From positions 1,922,001 through 1,986,000 of the forward strand of contig NZ_CP126739.1 in NCBI RefSeq assembly GCF_030246885.1: 64,000 nucleotides of DNA. Direction: 5' to 3'. Under the pieces are notes generated by a model. That model had not been told where the DNA came from. It was given only the letters and a program-made list of their open reading frames with translations, and searched no databases. Source of the DNA: Microbacterium sp. zg-B185 (GTDB lineage Bacteria > Actinomycetota > Actinomycetes > Actinomycetales > Microbacteriaceae). Made by a program: the position numbers and the translations under genes. Below are positions 25,082-34,901 of this stretch, piece by piece (the first letter of the stretch is position 1; every line of letters begins with the position of its first letter).

Positions 25082-26097
25082 AGCTGTCGTCCTTTCGACG
25101 TGGCCAGGAGCCAGAGCAGGAACACCGCGCCGATGGCGCCGGTCACGACGCCCACCGGCACCGACATCCCCGGCAGAGCGAACTGCGCCACGAGGTCTGC
25201 CGCGCCGAGCAGTGCGGCGCCGACCGCGGCGCTCGTCCCGATCCCCACGGCGCCGTGACCCAGCAGAGGACGCGCGATCGCCGGTGCGCACAACGCGATG
25301 AACGCGATCGGGCCCACGAAGGCGCACGTCACCGAAGTGAGCAGGACGGCCGTCAGCACCGCGGCTGTGCGGACCGTGGCGGTGCGCACGCCGAGCGATG
25401 CGGCGGTCGCCGCGCCCATCTGCGTGAGCGGAAGCCAGCGGGCGCATGCGATGACGGCAGGAGTTGCCAGCAGCGCCACGACGAACACGGTGGCGACATT
25501 CCACCACGGCGTCGAGGAGAGGCTGCCGGTCAGCCAGATGAGCGCCGACTGGGCGAGCTCGACCTTGGCGCGGACCATCATGTAGTTCATCAGCGCGACG
25601 CACAGGAACGCGACGCCCACGCCGGCGAGGATGAGCCGGTAGCCGCCGTCGGCGCGCCGCTGTCCGGCCAGCAGGAGGAAGGCGGCCACGATCAGTCCGC
25701 CCCCGAACGCGGCGACCGCCAGCAGCGGGCCGCTGAGCCCCAGGATCAGGATGGCGAACACCGCCGCCGCACCGGCGCCACCGCTGATCCCGAGCAGATC
25801 GGGGCTTGCCAGCGGGTTTCGCAGCAGCGATTGAAGCAGCGCGCCGGCCGCTCCGAGTGATGCGCCGACCAGGAGCGCCATCGCGATCCGGGGGGCGCGC
25901 ACCTGGAACACGACATAGGTCTGCACGCGGTCTCCTCCGCCCCAGAGGGTGCGCCACAGATCGGCGGGGGCGATGTGGTAGTCCCCCACGGAGAGCGATA
26001 CGACGGTCACGATCAGCACCGTCAGGAGCGCGGCGGACACGACGAGGCCACGACGGCGTCGCACGCGGGCGCGGATCTGAAGGACGGACGCGGTCAC
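25078..26097 (-). CDS. FecCD-family iron-siderophore permease (second)
   Basis: A 339-aa inner-membrane permease with about nine to ten hydrophobic helices. Family marks: RAPRIAMALLVGASLGAAGA, LLQSLLRNPLASPDLLGISG, and the ATPase-contact loop CAFVGPIAFIALCAPAIARP. Its GTG start overlaps the stop of the first permease gene and its own stop overlaps the ATPase start. It pairs with the neighbouring FecCD permease to form the heterodimeric channel. Confidence 0.93.
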   Translation of the reverse strand: MTASVLQIRARVRRRRGLVVSAALLTVLIVTVVSLSVGDYHIAPADLWRTLWGGGDRVQTYVVFQVRAPRIAMALLVGASLGAAGALLQSLLRNPLASPDLLGISGGAGAAAVFAILILGLSGPLLAVAAFGGGLIVAAFLLLAGQRRADGGYRLILAGVGVAFLCVALMNYMMVRAKVELAQSALIWLTGSLSSTPWWNVATVFVVALLATPAVIACARWLPLTQMGAATAASLGVRTATVRTAAVLTAVLLTSVTCAFVGPIAFIALCAPAIARPLLGHGAVGIGTSAAVGAALLGAADLVAQFALPGMSVPVGVVTGAIGAVFLLWLLATSKGRQL

Positions 26098-27104
26098 AGC
26101 GTCACGCTCCGGCGTCGCAGGACGAGTGAGATGAGGACGGGAGCGCCGACGAAGGCGACCACGAGTCCGGCCTGGATCTCGCCGGGCGGGGCGATCACGC
26201 GACCCAGGATGTCCGCGGCCAGCAGCACGATCGCGCCGGCGGGCGCGGCGACGGCCAGCAGCCATCGGTAGTCCCCGCCGACGATCGGCCGCAGCGCGTG
26301 CGGAACGAGCAGTCCCAGGAACACGATCGGACCGGCGATCGATGTCGCCCCACCGCACAGCAGGACGGTCGCGACGATGCCGAGGAGGCGGGTGCGCGCG
26401 ACGCTCTGTCCCAGTCCGGTCGCGGTCTCCTCTCCCAAGGCCATCAGGTCCAGTCCGCGCGCGGAGCTGAGCGCGATGATCGCTCCGATCGCGATGGGTG
26501 CGGCGACCACGGCGACGGTGTCCAGCCCGCGCACGGTCAGCCCGCCCACCTGCCAGTAGCGGAACACGTCGAAGGCCGTGATGGAGGTGGTGAGGATCAG
26601 GGTGCTGACCGCCGTCAGCCCAGCGGTCACGGCGGCGCCGGTCAGGGCGAGCTTGGCCGGACTGGACCCGTCCGGGCCACGTGTTCCGATGAGCGCGACC
26701 AGCACCGAGGCGACCGCCGCCCCCGCGAAGGCGAACCATACGAAGCCCGACGGGGCGGTGATCCCCCAGATGGTGATCGCCGCGAGCACCGCGATGGACG
26801 CGCCCGCGTTGATGCCGAGCAGGCCGGGGTCGGCGAGGGGATTGCGCGTCAGCCCCTGCATCAGCGTTCCGGCCAGCGCCAGTGCGGCTCCAGCCAGCAC
26901 CCCGATGACCGTGCGAGGCACCCGCTGATCGAGGATGACGCTGTGGTCGGCGATCGACAGGTCGCGGTGCAGCAAGGCATCCACGACCACGGCGGGTGCG
27001 ACGGCACGTGCCCCGATCATGAGGCTTGCTGCCACCATGACCAGCAGGAGCACGATCGTGACGAGCAGCGCGATCCGCCCGCGACGCTCGCGGGCGCCGG
27101 TCAC
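26094..27104 (-). CDS. FecCD-family iron-siderophore permease (first)
   Basis: A 336-aa permease, paralogous to the next gene: RVPRTVIGVLAGAALALAGT, LMQGLTRNPLADPGLLGIN, and the loop GGATSIAGPIVFLGLLVPHA facing the ATPase. The chosen GTG (27104) overlaps the TGA of the siderophore-interacting protein gene, matching the coupling seen across this operon; longer readings add non-family residues. Together with its partner and the ATPase it forms the uptake complex fed by the lipoprotein at 23.2 kb. Confidence 0.92.
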   Translation of the reverse strand: MTGARERRGRIALLVTIVLLLVMVAASLMIGARAVAPAVVVDALLHRDLSIADHSVILDQRVPRTVIGVLAGAALALAGTLMQGLTRNPLADPGLLGINAGASIAVLAAITIWGITAPSGFVWFAFAGAAVASVLVALIGTRGPDGSSPAKLALTGAAVTAGLTAVSTLILTTSITAFDVFRYWQVGGLTVRGLDTVAVVAAPIAIGAIIALSSARGLDLMALGEETATGLGQSVARTRLLGIVATVLLCGGATSIAGPIVFLGLLVPHALRPIVGGDYRWLLAVAAPAGAIVLLAADILGRVIAPPGEIQAGLVVAFVGAPVLISLVLRRRSVTL

Positions 27105-28045
27105 TCCTGTCGCTCGGATTGACCGAGCCGCCAGTACCCCATGAACGCGACACGTTTGCGGTCGACGCCGCAGCCCTGCACGAGGTGACGGCGCAGCGCC
27201 TTGACCATCGCCGCCTCCCCCGCGATCCACGCGTAGAACTCCCCCTCGGAGTCCTCCGGACTGTCCCACAGCAGGTCGCGGTCGACGTCGATGTCAGCCA
27301 GTTCCTGTCGTCGCGGTGCCGCCGCCTTGGCCAGCACGTCGCCCGCCGAGGCACTCCATGCGGTGACCGCCTGGGTGACCGCGTCCCCGTGTCCCCGGTC
27401 ATCGCGCTCGAGCCACGTCACCCGGAATCCGGCGGGAAGGTCCAGCGACTGACGATCGGCCGCAGCGGGCACCTCGATGAACGCGTCCACGTCGTACGAC
27501 TCGTCGAGGGACTCCAGGATGGAGCAGATCGCCGGCGCCGCCGTCTCGTCACCGGCGAGCATGATGCGGCGGGCGGTGCCGGGGTGCCAGTCCAGTCCGA
27601 GGCGGAACCCCTCGCTGCGCTGGTCGGGTCCCACGATCACGACCTGCTGGCCGCGGGCAGCCCGCTCGGCCCATGCGCCGGCGGGGCCGGCATCGTGATG
27701 CACGACGAAATCCACCGTCAGTTCGCGCAGACCGGGGTCGATGCGCCGCACCGTGTACGTACGCAATGGTCCGCGGGCGTCACCGGGCAGCTCCCGCCAC
27801 ATCGTGTACCAGTCGCCGGCGTCGATCACAGCCTCGTCGTGCTGGCCGATGTCGCTCAGAGTGCCGTCCGCCAGCGGCAGGATCAGCTTGACGCGCTGGT
27901 CCAGGCCCGCGGTGCCGAAGACGCCGAAGTCCGGACCGGTGAACACGACGCGGACGAAGTGCGGCGAAAGCCGGTGCACGTCAGCCACGGTCGCGGCATA
28001 GGGGCGGTACGAGGGGCGCGTGCCGACGGCAACGGATGAGCTCAC
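27101..28045 (-). CDS. siderophore-interacting protein (FAD-dependent ferric-siderophore reductase)
   Basis: A 314-aa cytoplasmic flavoprotein of the ViuB/SIP family that reduces imported ferric siderophore to release iron. N-domain FAD site: PLRTYTVRRIDPGLREL and the conserved DFVVHHDAGPAGAWA; C-domain NAD(P)H part with MLAGDETAAPAICSILESL and WIAGEAAMVKALRRHL; a C-terminal CGVDRKRVAFMGYWRLG is typical of actinobacterial members. First gene of the five-gene uptake operon. GTG 28045 is preceded by TACCCT and a six-base spacer, with no ribosome site, and that -10 lies inside an iron-box-like sequence. Confidence 0.94.
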   Translation of the reverse strand: MSSSVAVGTRPSYRPYAATVADVHRLSPHFVRVVFTGPDFGVFGTAGLDQRVKLILPLADGTLSDIGQHDEAVIDAGDWYTMWRELPGDARGPLRTYTVRRIDPGLRELTVDFVVHHDAGPAGAWAERAARGQQVVIVGPDQRSEGFRLGLDWHPGTARRIMLAGDETAAPAICSILESLDESYDVDAFIEVPAAADRQSLDLPAGFRVTWLERDDRGHGDAVTQAVTAWSASAGDVLAKAAAPRRQELADIDVDRDLLWDSPEDSEGEFYAWIAGEAAMVKALRRHLVQGCGVDRKRVAFMGYWRLGQSERQE

Positions 28046-28049
28046 TCAG

Positions 28050-28068
28050 TTAGGGTAGCCTTACCATT
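28050..28068 (-). promoter_or_regulatory. iron box (DtxR/IdeR-type) with embedded leaderless -10
   Basis: The 19-base site matches the DtxR/IdeR consensus TTAGGTTAGGCTAACCTAA at 14 of 19 positions (minus-strand reading). The -10 TACCCT (28057-28052) lies inside it, six bases before the GTG start, so a bound repressor would block the promoter directly. Confidence 0.7.
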
Positions 28069-28098
28069 CCTCCAGTGGCAAATCGGTTCCCGTGTCCG

Positions 28099-29478
28099 TC
28101 ACGCATTGCGCCCCGCGGGCACGCTCTCGTGGCCGTGTCCGAGCCGGAGACCCGGAACCAGCGCCAGCAGCGCCAGGACCGCGGCGATCGCGAAGACGGC
28201 CGGGAAGCCGGCGCCCGTGCCCGCGAGAGCGGTGAAGACCAGACCCATCACGGCGATCGTCACCGCGGCACCCACCGAGTCCGAGATGGACAGAGCGGAG
28301 GAGTTGAAGCCCTGGTTCTGCGGCGCGGAGTACGCGAGGGTCAACACCGTCAGCCTCGGGTACATGAGCCCCATGCCGCTGCCGGCCAGCGCCCAGCCGA
28401 CGATGAGGACCGCCGGAGGCAGGTGCCCCCAGGCGACGGCAGCGGCCACCACGACCGACGTGAACAGCTGCGCGCACCCGATCACCGCGATCCGGGTGTT
28501 CCCGATGCGATCGCCGAACCGGCCTTGGACATCCGCCGCGGTCGCCCAGGCCAGGGCCGCCGCCGTGAGCCCGAGACCCGCCCACGTCGGCGAGAAGTCG
28601 TATTCGTCGATGAGCAGGTATGGCACGTAGATCTCCGCGCCGAACAGGGCACCGGCGATCAATCCGCGCATGAGGACCACACTGGGCAGTCCGCGGGCGG
28701 CGCGCAGCGCACCCCGCGGCAGCAGAGGTCGCGCCGCCGATGCGATGACGATGACGGATGCCGCCACCGCCGCCGCCGACCACGGCCCGAACCCGCCGGC
28801 CAGGCTCAGCGCCAGGGCGCCGGCCGCCACCGCCACCGCACACGCCAGGCGCAACCCGATCCGACCAGCCGCCGGCGCGTCGACGCCCAGCGCGATGCCG
28901 TGCAGCCGGAGTGCGACCATCGTGAAGGACAGGACGGTCAGCGCGGCGACCCCGAGGAACACCCACCGCCAGTGCAGATACTCCGTCACCGCTCCGGCCA
29001 GGAACGGCCCGATCAGCGACGGCACCACCCACGCCGCGGAGAAGGCCGCGAAGACGCGACCGTGCAGCTGCGACGGGTACACGCGCGCCACCACCACGTA
29101 CAGCGCGACAGTCTGCCCCCCGGCTCCCAGACCCTGGATCAGACGGCCGACCACCAGGATCGGCATGGACGGGGCGAGACCGGCCACCACCAGCCCGAGG
29201 ACGAACAGCGCCGTCGCCGCATACAGCGGTGCACGGGGACCGAACCTGTCGCTCCAGGCGCCCACCGCGACCATGCCGATGACGCTGGTGGCCAGGGTCC
29301 CGGCGAATGCGACGGCGTACAGCGCGTCGCCCTCGAGGTCCGCGCTGACGACGGGCATCACGGTCGTCACGGCCAGAGCCTGCATCGCCGCGAGGAAGAT
29401 CAGTGCCGAAGCGCCGAGGGTCACCCAGACGTAGCGCGTTCCCCAGATGCTCGACAGCGGCTCGACGGGATCTTTCAC
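28099..29478 (-). CDS. MFS transporter
   Basis: A 459-aa major-facilitator protein with about 14 hydrophobic segments, of the DHA2-like drug/metabolite exporter type: TTVMPVVSADLEGDALYAVA at the first loop, GAWSDRFGPRAPLYA (MFS motif A-like), VGRLIQGLGAGGQTVALYVV and FNSSALSISDSVGAAV. GTG start overlaps the stop of the PatB-like aminotransferase (GTGA), so the two are translated together. It ends 53 bases before the iron-box-controlled operon, with no terminator between, so read-through into the siderophore genes is possible. Substrate unknown; siderophore export is a speculation from position. Confidence 0.88.
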   Translation of the reverse strand: MKDPVEPLSSIWGTRYVWVTLGASALIFLAAMQALAVTTVMPVVSADLEGDALYAVAFAGTLATSVIGMVAVGAWSDRFGPRAPLYAATALFVLGLVVAGLAPSMPILVVGRLIQGLGAGGQTVALYVVVARVYPSQLHGRVFAAFSAAWVVPSLIGPFLAGAVTEYLHWRWVFLGVAALTVLSFTMVALRLHGIALGVDAPAAGRIGLRLACAVAVAAGALALSLAGGFGPWSAAAVAASVIVIASAARPLLPRGALRAARGLPSVVLMRGLIAGALFGAEIYVPYLLIDEYDFSPTWAGLGLTAAALAWATAADVQGRFGDRIGNTRIAVIGCAQLFTSVVVAAAVAWGHLPPAVLIVGWALAGSGMGLMYPRLTVLTLAYSAPQNQGFNSSALSISDSVGAAVTIAVMGLVFTALAGTGAGFPAVFAIAAVLALLALVPGLRLGHGHESVPAGRNA

Positions 29479-30635
29479 GGGGAGACCAGCGCCCCCATCC
29501 GTTCGACGGCCTCGCGCAGCACCTCCGGCGAACAGCCGAAGTTGATCCGGACATGCCCGGCGCCCTCCTCGCCGAACAGCGGGCCGAGATGCAGTGCCAC
29601 CTTCGCCTCCCGTCGGATCCGCACGGCGGGGTTGTCTCCCCAGTCGAACGAGCGCAGATCCACCCAGGCCAGGAATCCGGCGTCGGGGATCCGGTAGCGG
29701 GCGCCCGGAAGGTGCTCGGCGAGAAGCTCCGCCAGCAGCCGGCGGTTGGCATCCAGCGCGGCCAGCAGCCCGTCCAGCCATTCGTCGCTCTCTTCGCTGA
29801 ACGCGGCGACGCCGGCGATGGCGCCGAACAGTCCCGTCCGCCACTCCACCTCATCCGGCAGGGACCGCACCACCGCCGCGGGCTCCTCCCCCGCAGTGAC
29901 CATCAGGGCGCACTTCAGACCGGCGAGGTTGAACGCCTTGCTCGCGCTGACCACGGCGTATCCGACGCGCGCGGCGGTCGGCGAGGCATCCAGGAACGGC
30001 GTGAACACCGCCGGCGCGTACACGAGCGGGGCGTGGATCTCGTCGCTGACCACGCTCGCGCCGTATGCGGAAGCCAGCTCGGCCAGCGCGACGAGGCTCG
30101 CGCGGGAGTGCGCGGTGCCCGTCGGGTTGTGCGGGTTGCACAGCAGGACGGCGCGTGCGCCGGCGGCGAGGGATGCCTCGATCCCGACGAGGTCCAGCTC
30201 CCAGCCGGTGCCGGTGTCCACGAGCGGCACCCGCTTGACGACGGCACCCGCCTCGGGGACGCATTCGTAGAACGGGGGGTACACCGGCGGAGTCACGATC
30301 ACCCGGTCACCGGGCGCGGTGACCTGCCGCAGGATCTCGACGACCCCCATCATGACGTCGCACGTGGTGCGCACCTGTGCGGGATCGACGCTCCAGCCGA
30401 ACCGGCGCTGCGCGAACTGGGCATAGGCGGCGGCGATGCCCGGCTCCGGTGGGGTATATCCGGTGTCACCGAGATCGACGGCCTGCCGCAGCGCCCGCGT
30501 GATCGCCGGGGCGGGGGGGAAGTCCGTCTCCGCCACGAAGAGCGGAAGCACCTCGGGCGGATAGCTGCGCCACTTCGTGCTGGAACGGCGGCGCAGCTGG
30601 TCGAGGGGAAGGGCCTGGAGGGGGGGAGCGCTCAC
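29475..30635 (-). CDS. MalY/PatB-family PLP enzyme (aminotransferase-fold C-S lyase)
   Basis: A 386-aa class I/II aminotransferase-fold enzyme of the MalY/PatB family, most members of which are cystathionine beta-lyases. N-terminal KWRSYPPEVLPLFVAETDF (21-39) is the family mark; PLP residues are Asp198 (SDEIH) and Lys233 (SASKAFNLAGLK); the CNPHNPTG loop (166-173) and a C-terminal Arg in RINFG bind the carboxylate. Likely splits cysteine/cystathionine C-S bonds (methionine synthesis or sulfur release). GTG 30635 has TAGGCT exactly six bases upstream, so leaderless. Coupled to the MFS gene downstream. Lies just after the suf genes, but a terminator-like hairpin separates them. Confidence 0.88.
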   Translation of the reverse strand: MSAPPLQALPLDQLRRRSSTKWRSYPPEVLPLFVAETDFPPAPAITRALRQAVDLGDTGYTPPEPGIAAAYAQFAQRRFGWSVDPAQVRTTCDVMMGVVEILRQVTAPGDRVIVTPPVYPPFYECVPEAGAVVKRVPLVDTGTGWELDLVGIEASLAAGARAVLLCNPHNPTGTAHSRASLVALAELASAYGASVVSDEIHAPLVYAPAVFTPFLDASPTAARVGYAVVSASKAFNLAGLKCALMVTAGEEPAAVVRSLPDEVEWRTGLFGAIAGVAAFSEESDEWLDGLLAALDANRRLLAELLAEHLPGARYRIPDAGFLAWVDLRSFDWGDNPAVRIRREAKVALHLGPLFGEEGAGHVRINFGCSPEVLREAVERMGALVSP

Positions 30636-30641
30636 CCATCG

Positions 30642-30647
30642 AGCCTA
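30642..30647 (-). promoter_or_regulatory. leaderless -10 (TAGGCT) for the PatB-like gene
   Basis: TAGGCT, six bases, then GTG 30635 on the minus strand; no ribosome-binding site. Confidence 0.55.
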
Positions 30648-30649
30648 GC

Positions 30650-30680
30650 GACGCTGCGGGATGCCGCGTTCCCGAGCGTC
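30650..30680 (-). terminator. probable terminator of the suf operon
   Basis: Stem GACGCT-(G bulge)-CGGGA paired with TCCCG-AGCGTC (30650-30661 and 30670-30680), 12 bases past the sufT stop. It has no long T run, so efficiency is uncertain. Confidence 0.5.
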
Positions 30681-30692
30681 AGACGGCGACAC

Positions 30693-31022
30693 TCAGATCG
30701 CGAAGCCGAGGGCGCGCATCATGTCGCGGCCGTCGTCGGTGATGCGCTCCGGACCCCACGGCGGCATCCACACCCAGTTGATGCGGAACCGTTCGACGAC
30801 GTCGTCCAGCGCCTGAGCGGTCTGCTCCTCGAGCACGTCGGTGAGCGGGCATCCGGCGCTGGTCAACGTCATATGGATCACCAGGGCGTCGTTCTCGTCG
30901 TCCCAGCCCAAGTCGTAGATCAGGCCGAGGTCGACGACGTTGATCCCCAGCTCGGGGTCCATGACGTCCTTGAGGGCCTCTTGGACCTCGTCGTACTTGT
31001 CGGGCGCGAGCGTCGCGGTCAT
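30693..31022 (-). CDS. sufT: SufT-like iron-sulfur cluster assembly factor (MIP18/DUF59)
   Basis: A 109-aa MIP18/PaaD-family protein: DPELGINVVDLGLIYD (22-37) and the conserved Cys58 in LTSAGCPLTD, with the C-terminal WGPERITDDGRDMMRALGF typical of actinobacterial SufT. Helps deliver or mature Fe-S clusters. Last gene of the suf cluster, 9 bases after sufC. TAGGAT, whose TAG is the sufC stop codon, lies six bases before its ATG, so it may also have its own leaderless transcript; AGGA in the same stretch could instead serve as a ribosome site. Confidence 0.92.
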   Translation of the reverse strand: MTATLAPDKYDEVQEALKDVMDPELGINVVDLGLIYDLGWDDENDALVIHMTLTSAGCPLTDVLEEQTAQALDDVVERFRINWVWMPPWGPERITDDGRDMMRALGFAI

Positions 31023-31028
31023 GGCAGG

Positions 31029-31034
31029 ATCCTA
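31029..31034 (-). promoter_or_regulatory. sufT: possible leaderless -10 (TAGGAT) for sufT, overlapping the sufC stop
   Basis: TAGGAT, six bases, then ATG 31022. The first three bases are the sufC stop. An AGGA ribosome site is an equally valid reading. Confidence 0.35.
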
Positions 31035-31814
31035 CGCTTCGCCGTCGGTCACGGGCTCGAGTGCGGGGACGAGGAATCGGTCGTAACCTTCGTCCTCGAG
31101 ACGCTCGGCGAGCTCGGGCCCGCCCTCCTCGACGATCCGCCCGGCGATCATGACGTGCACGAAGTCCGGGTGGATGTAACGCAGAATGCGCGTGTAGTGG
31201 GTGATCAGCAGGACGCCCAGGCCGGTCTCCTCCTTGGCACGGTTCACGCCCTCGGAGACGATCTTCAGCGCGTCGACGTCCAGGCCGGAGTCCGTCTCGT
31301 CGAGTACCGCGAACTGCGGCTTGAGCAGCTCCAGCTGAAGGATCTCGTGGCGCTTCTTCTCACCACCCGAGAACCCCTCGTTCACGTTGCGCTGCGCGAA
31401 CTTGGAGTCCATGCGGAGGTTCTTCATCGACTCCTTGACCTGCTTCGTCCACGTCCGGATCGGCGGCGCTTCGCCCTCGATCGCGGTCTTGGCGGTGCGC
31501 AGGAAGTTGGTGACGGTCACACCGGGGATCTCGACCGGGTACTGCATGGCCAGGAAGAGGCCTGCGCGGGCGCGCTCGTCCACCGTCATCGCCAGGACGT
31601 CCTGGCCGTCGAGGGTGATCGTGCCGGACGTGACCGTGTACTTCGGGTGCCCGGCGATCGTGTACGCGAGCGTCGACTTGCCCGATCCGTTGGGTCCCAT
31701 GATGGCGTGGGTCTCGCCCTTGCGCAGGACGAGGGTCACCCCGTTCAGGATCGGCGTTATTCCGGCATCCGTCTCGACCGTCACGTGGAGGTCGCGGATC
31801 TCGAGGACTGACAT
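31032..31814 (-). CDS. sufC: Fe-S cluster assembly ATPase SufC
   Basis: ATPase of the SufBCD scaffold. The 260 aa carry Walker A MGPNGSGKSTLA (about 39-50), Q-loop FLAMQYPVEIPGV, signature NEGFSGGEKKRHEILQ and Walker B FAVLDETDSGLD; the GFSGGEKKR and DETDSGLD forms are diagnostic of SufC. ATG 31814 has GAAGG upstream. It follows the Rieske gene by 11 bases and precedes sufT by 9. Binds SufB/SufD encoded upstream. Confidence 0.97.
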   Translation of the reverse strand: MSVLEIRDLHVTVETDAGITPILNGVTLVLRKGETHAIMGPNGSGKSTLAYTIAGHPKYTVTSGTITLDGQDVLAMTVDERARAGLFLAMQYPVEIPGVTVTNFLRTAKTAIEGEAPPIRTWTKQVKESMKNLRMDSKFAQRNVNEGFSGGEKKRHEILQLELLKPQFAVLDETDSGLDVDALKIVSEGVNRAKEETGLGVLLITHYTRILRYIHPDFVHVMIAGRIVEEGGPELAERLEDEGYDRFLVPALEPVTDGEA

Positions 31815-31825
31815 GGGGACTTCCT

Positions 31826-32152
31826 TCACAGCTCTTTGAGGACGGCGGGATCGATGAGCACATCGTCTCCCTCGATCGTCACGGCATACACGGGTACGGG
31901 CTCGTACGCGGGGAGGTTGAGGGGCTTTCCGGAGCGGAGCGAGAAGGCCGAGCCGTGCGCCCAGCATTCGATCGTGTCACCGTCGACGAACCCCTCGGCG
32001 AGCGAGATGTCGCCGTGCGTGCAGACATCGCCGATCGCGTGGACCTCGTCGTTGGAGTCGCGGACCACCGCGATCGCGACGCCGTCGACCTCCACGCGGA
32101 TGGCGGAGTCCTGCTCGAGCTCGCTCAGCGCGCAGACACGGGTTGCGCTCAC
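31826..32152 (-). CDS. Rieske [2Fe-2S] ferredoxin-like protein of the suf operon
   Basis: A 108-aa small Rieske protein. The 2Fe-2S ligands are Cys44 and His46 (DVCTHGDI) and Cys63 and His66 (ECWAHGSAF). It is labelled a non-heme iron oxygenase ferredoxin subunit in many genomes, but no oxygenase is nearby; here it sits between sufD and sufC, as in many actinobacteria, so an electron-transfer role in cluster assembly is likely. GTG start overlaps the sufD stop (GTGA). Confidence 0.92.
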   Translation of the reverse strand: MSATRVCALSELEQDSAIRVEVDGVAIAVVRDSNDEVHAIGDVCTHGDISLAEGFVDGDTIECWAHGSAFSLRSGKPLNLPAYEPVPVYAVTIEGDDVLIDPAVLKEL

Positions 32153-33363
32153 TCGGGCGCTCCTTCCTGGAGTTCCAGTTCGATGGCGGCATGCAGCTCG
32201 GTCTCCAGCGCGGGGATGCCGATGCGCTGCACGATGTCGCTGAGGAATCCGATCACGACCAGGCGTCGGGCCTCCTGCTCGCTGATTCCGCGGGACTGCA
32301 GGTAGAACAGCTGCTCGTCGTCGAAGCGTCCCGTGGCGCTGGCGTGGCCGGCTCCGCGGATGTCGCCCGTCTCGATCTCGAGGTTCGGGATGGACTCGGC
32401 GCGCGCGCCGTCGGTGAGGACCAGGTTGCGGTTCGCCTCGTACGAGTCGGTTCCCACCGCGTCCGGTCCGATCAGCACGTCCCCGATCCAGACGCTGCGG
32501 GCGCCGGCACCCTGCAGGGCACCCTTGTAGAGGACATCCCCGCGTGTGTCCCTGCCCTTGTGGAAGAGGTAGACCTGGCTCTCCAGGTGCTGTCCGCTGT
32601 CTGAGTACGACAGTCCGTACAGCTGCCCCTGCGAGCCCGGTCCGGCCAGCTCCACGCTCGGGTTGATCCGAACGAGTCCGCCGCCGAAGCTGACCACGAT
32701 GTGACGCAGGGTCGCGTCGCGGTCCACCCGGGCCTGGTGGGATGCCGCGTGGACGGAGGCATCGGACCACTCCTGCACCGTGATCACCGTCAGGTGTGCA
32801 CCGTCGCGGACGATGATCTCGACGTTCTCGGCGAAGTGCGCTTCACCGCGGTGACGGAGCAGCACGACACCGCGCGCGTTCGGGGCCGCTTCGATGATGA
32901 GGTGGGCGTGCGCCCGCGCGCTGCGGCCATCCGCGCCGTTGCCGGTGATGTCCACGACGACCGGCTCGACCAGTTCGATGTCGGCCGGGATGCGCAGGTG
33001 CGTAGCCTCGGTGGCCTGCTGCCAGGCGATCGCGGCCGGGCGGTCCTCGGGGGTGAACACCTCGCCGCGCGGCGAGTCGCCGACGCGCTTGGGCCCGACC
33101 TCCACCGCGTCCGCACCGCTGATGGCGAAGCTGACCGCGCCGGTCGTGCCTGCGGCATCCTCCAGCAGCGGCGCGATGCGGTCGATCGGGGTGTGCTTCC
33201 AGTTCACCTCGCGGCCGGTGGGCAACTCGAAGTCGGCCGGATCGTAGGAGCGCGCGCGCTCGGAGCGGGTCTGAATCGGAGCCCACGCCCCGTCGGTGTG
33301 GCCCTTCGCGCCGGGCACCGAAGTACCCGGCACCGTTGCGGGTGCCTGTGTGGAGGTCGTCAT
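32149..33363 (-). CDS. sufD: Fe-S cluster assembly protein SufD
   Basis: A 404-aa SufB/SufD-family beta-helix scaffold subunit that pairs with SufB and SufC. Recognised by FELPTGREVNWKHTPIDRIA at the N-terminus, the parallel beta-helix core with LIIEAAPNARGVVLLRHRG and the C-terminal ATGRFDDEQLFYLQSRGISE and ARRLVVIGFLSD blocks. Starts one base after the sufB stop, and its stop overlaps the Rieske start. It lacks the N-terminal AEKQ region of SufB, so it is D rather than B. Confidence 0.95.
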   Translation of the reverse strand: MTTSTQAPATVPGTSVPGAKGHTDGAWAPIQTRSERARSYDPADFELPTGREVNWKHTPIDRIAPLLEDAAGTTGAVSFAISGADAVEVGPKRVGDSPRGEVFTPEDRPAAIAWQQATEATHLRIPADIELVEPVVVDITGNGADGRSARAHAHLIIEAAPNARGVVLLRHRGEAHFAENVEIIVRDGAHLTVITVQEWSDASVHAASHQARVDRDATLRHIVVSFGGGLVRINPSVELAGPGSQGQLYGLSYSDSGQHLESQVYLFHKGRDTRGDVLYKGALQGAGARSVWIGDVLIGPDAVGTDSYEANRNLVLTDGARAESIPNLEIETGDIRGAGHASATGRFDDEQLFYLQSRGISEQEARRLVVIGFLSDIVQRIGIPALETELHAAIELELQEGAPE

Positions 33364-34782
<1,419 letters not shown>

Positions 34783-34901
34783 CGTCACACTCTCCTCCGG
34801 GCCGCAACGGTGTCATCCGCCCCGGCATTCCTGCTCCCTCGGTGGAGTACCGACGAGGGATGCCGCTGGTGGGCCCAATCAGTGGCGCCGTCCTGCGCGC
34901 C

